5,647 nucleotides of DNA from Thermoplasmata archaeon. GTDB taxonomy: Archaea > Thermoplasmatota > Thermoplasmata > RBG-16-68-12. Positions 5,386 to 5,647 of the stretch are shown piece by piece (within the stretch, counting starts at the first letter, position 1; every line of letters starts with the position of its first letter). The stretch lies in contig DUJI01000190.1 in assembly GCA_013329855.1 (NCBI GenBank), positions 1 to 5,647 on the forward strand, written 5' to 3'. The notes beneath the pieces are model-generated. The model did not search any database. It was not told the origin of the DNA and worked only from the letters and a program-made list of their open reading frames with translations. The position numbers and the translations under genes are program-made.

Positions 5386-5647
5386 ATGGCGACGCCCACG
5401 AGCCGGACGGCGCGTCGCTGGCCGTTCGCGCTCTTCGTCATCTTCCTCCTCGCGTACAACCTGTTCCGGGCCGGCCTATTCGCGATGACCCAGAACGGGA
5501 CCGTGAAGCCGGAGCATCCGCTCGACCCCCTGGTGAATTCCGTCGTCGGGTACAGCGAACTGACCATCGGTCTCGTCGGGCTTGTCGCGATCCCGGCCCT
5601 CGTCCGGTCCCTGCGGTGGGGGGTCTGGATGACCGTGGCGATCAACG
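5386..5647 (+). CDS. small membrane protein, 5' part only
   Basis: The first 87 residues of a protein that continues beyond the right edge. It starts one base after the preceding stop codon; GGGGGTGA, lying inside the end of that gene, may serve as the ribosome site, so the two are probably translationally coupled. A basic N-terminus (RTARRW, 7-12) leads into a hydrophobic segment (13-33), an exposed loop with PEHPLDP (42-48), a second segment (54-73) and the beginning of a third (79-87). The positive-inside rule puts the N-terminus in the cytoplasm. I do not recognise the family. Codon third positions are strongly G/C, as in the neighbouring genes. It is likely to act with the 8-TM protein, but nothing in the sequence says how. 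Confidence 0.75.
   Translation, partial: MATPTSRTARRWPFALFVIFLLAYNLFRAGLFAMTQNGTVKPEHPLDPLVNSVVGYSELTIGLVGLVAIPALVRSLRWGVWMTVAIN

Noticed and set aside
4686..5645. 319-codon open frame on the minus strand
   Set aside because: Opposite the 8-TM gene and the following membrane gene, which have clear transmembrane patterns. Its product is an Arg/Glu/Asp-rich sequence without domains.
1..5647. Search for CRISPR arrays, insertion sequences, attachment sites and RNA genes
   Set aside because: No regularly spaced direct repeats outside the kelch gene, no transposase-like product, no terminal inverted repeats with target duplications, and no tRNA or rRNA signature were seen by eye.

Overview
The window is GC-rich (I estimate 63-65 % by eye) and reads as a piece of an archaeal chromosome. 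The best guess is an uncultivated, high-GC member of the Thermoplasmatota/Euryarchaeota. The reasons are a TrmB-type regulator with a leaderless-looking GTG start, A/T-rich TATA-like boxes about 25 nt ahead of predicted transcript starts, purine-rich Shine-Dalgarno sites, and a secreted kelch/FN3 protein held by one C-terminal membrane anchor. Phylum-level placement is inference.

Left part (1-2863), minus strand. The window opens in the 5' end of an MttB-superfamily (trimethylamine methyltransferase-like) gene that runs off the left edge. A gap of about 0.5 kb (320-849) follows, with no convincing gene but several strong inverted repeats. Next comes a large gene (850-2772) for a secreted, membrane-anchored kelch-propeller protein, in which an FN3 and an Ig-like domain appear to be inserted inside the first blade.

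Middle (2864-3889). A short TrmB-like transcriptional regulator is encoded on the minus strand. It is divergent from the right-hand genes across a ~210 bp intergenic region. That region holds a TATA-like box for each direction, a cluster of TGAT/ATCA inverted repeats next to the trmB promoter, and a perfect GGTCGCGACC palindrome ahead of the plus-strand promoter.

Right part (3890-5647), plus strand. A HemG-like flavodoxin-domain protein is followed by an uncharacterised 8-TM membrane protein and, one base later, by the start of a second small membrane protein that runs off the right edge. These three probably form one operon. The simplest reading is a redox flavoprotein made with unknown membrane proteins and possibly controlled by the divergent TrmB-like regulator. 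No mobile element, CRISPR array, tRNA or rRNA was seen.

The long plus-strand reading frames opposite the kelch and trmB genes, and the long minus-strand frame opposite the membrane genes, are codon-bias shadows.
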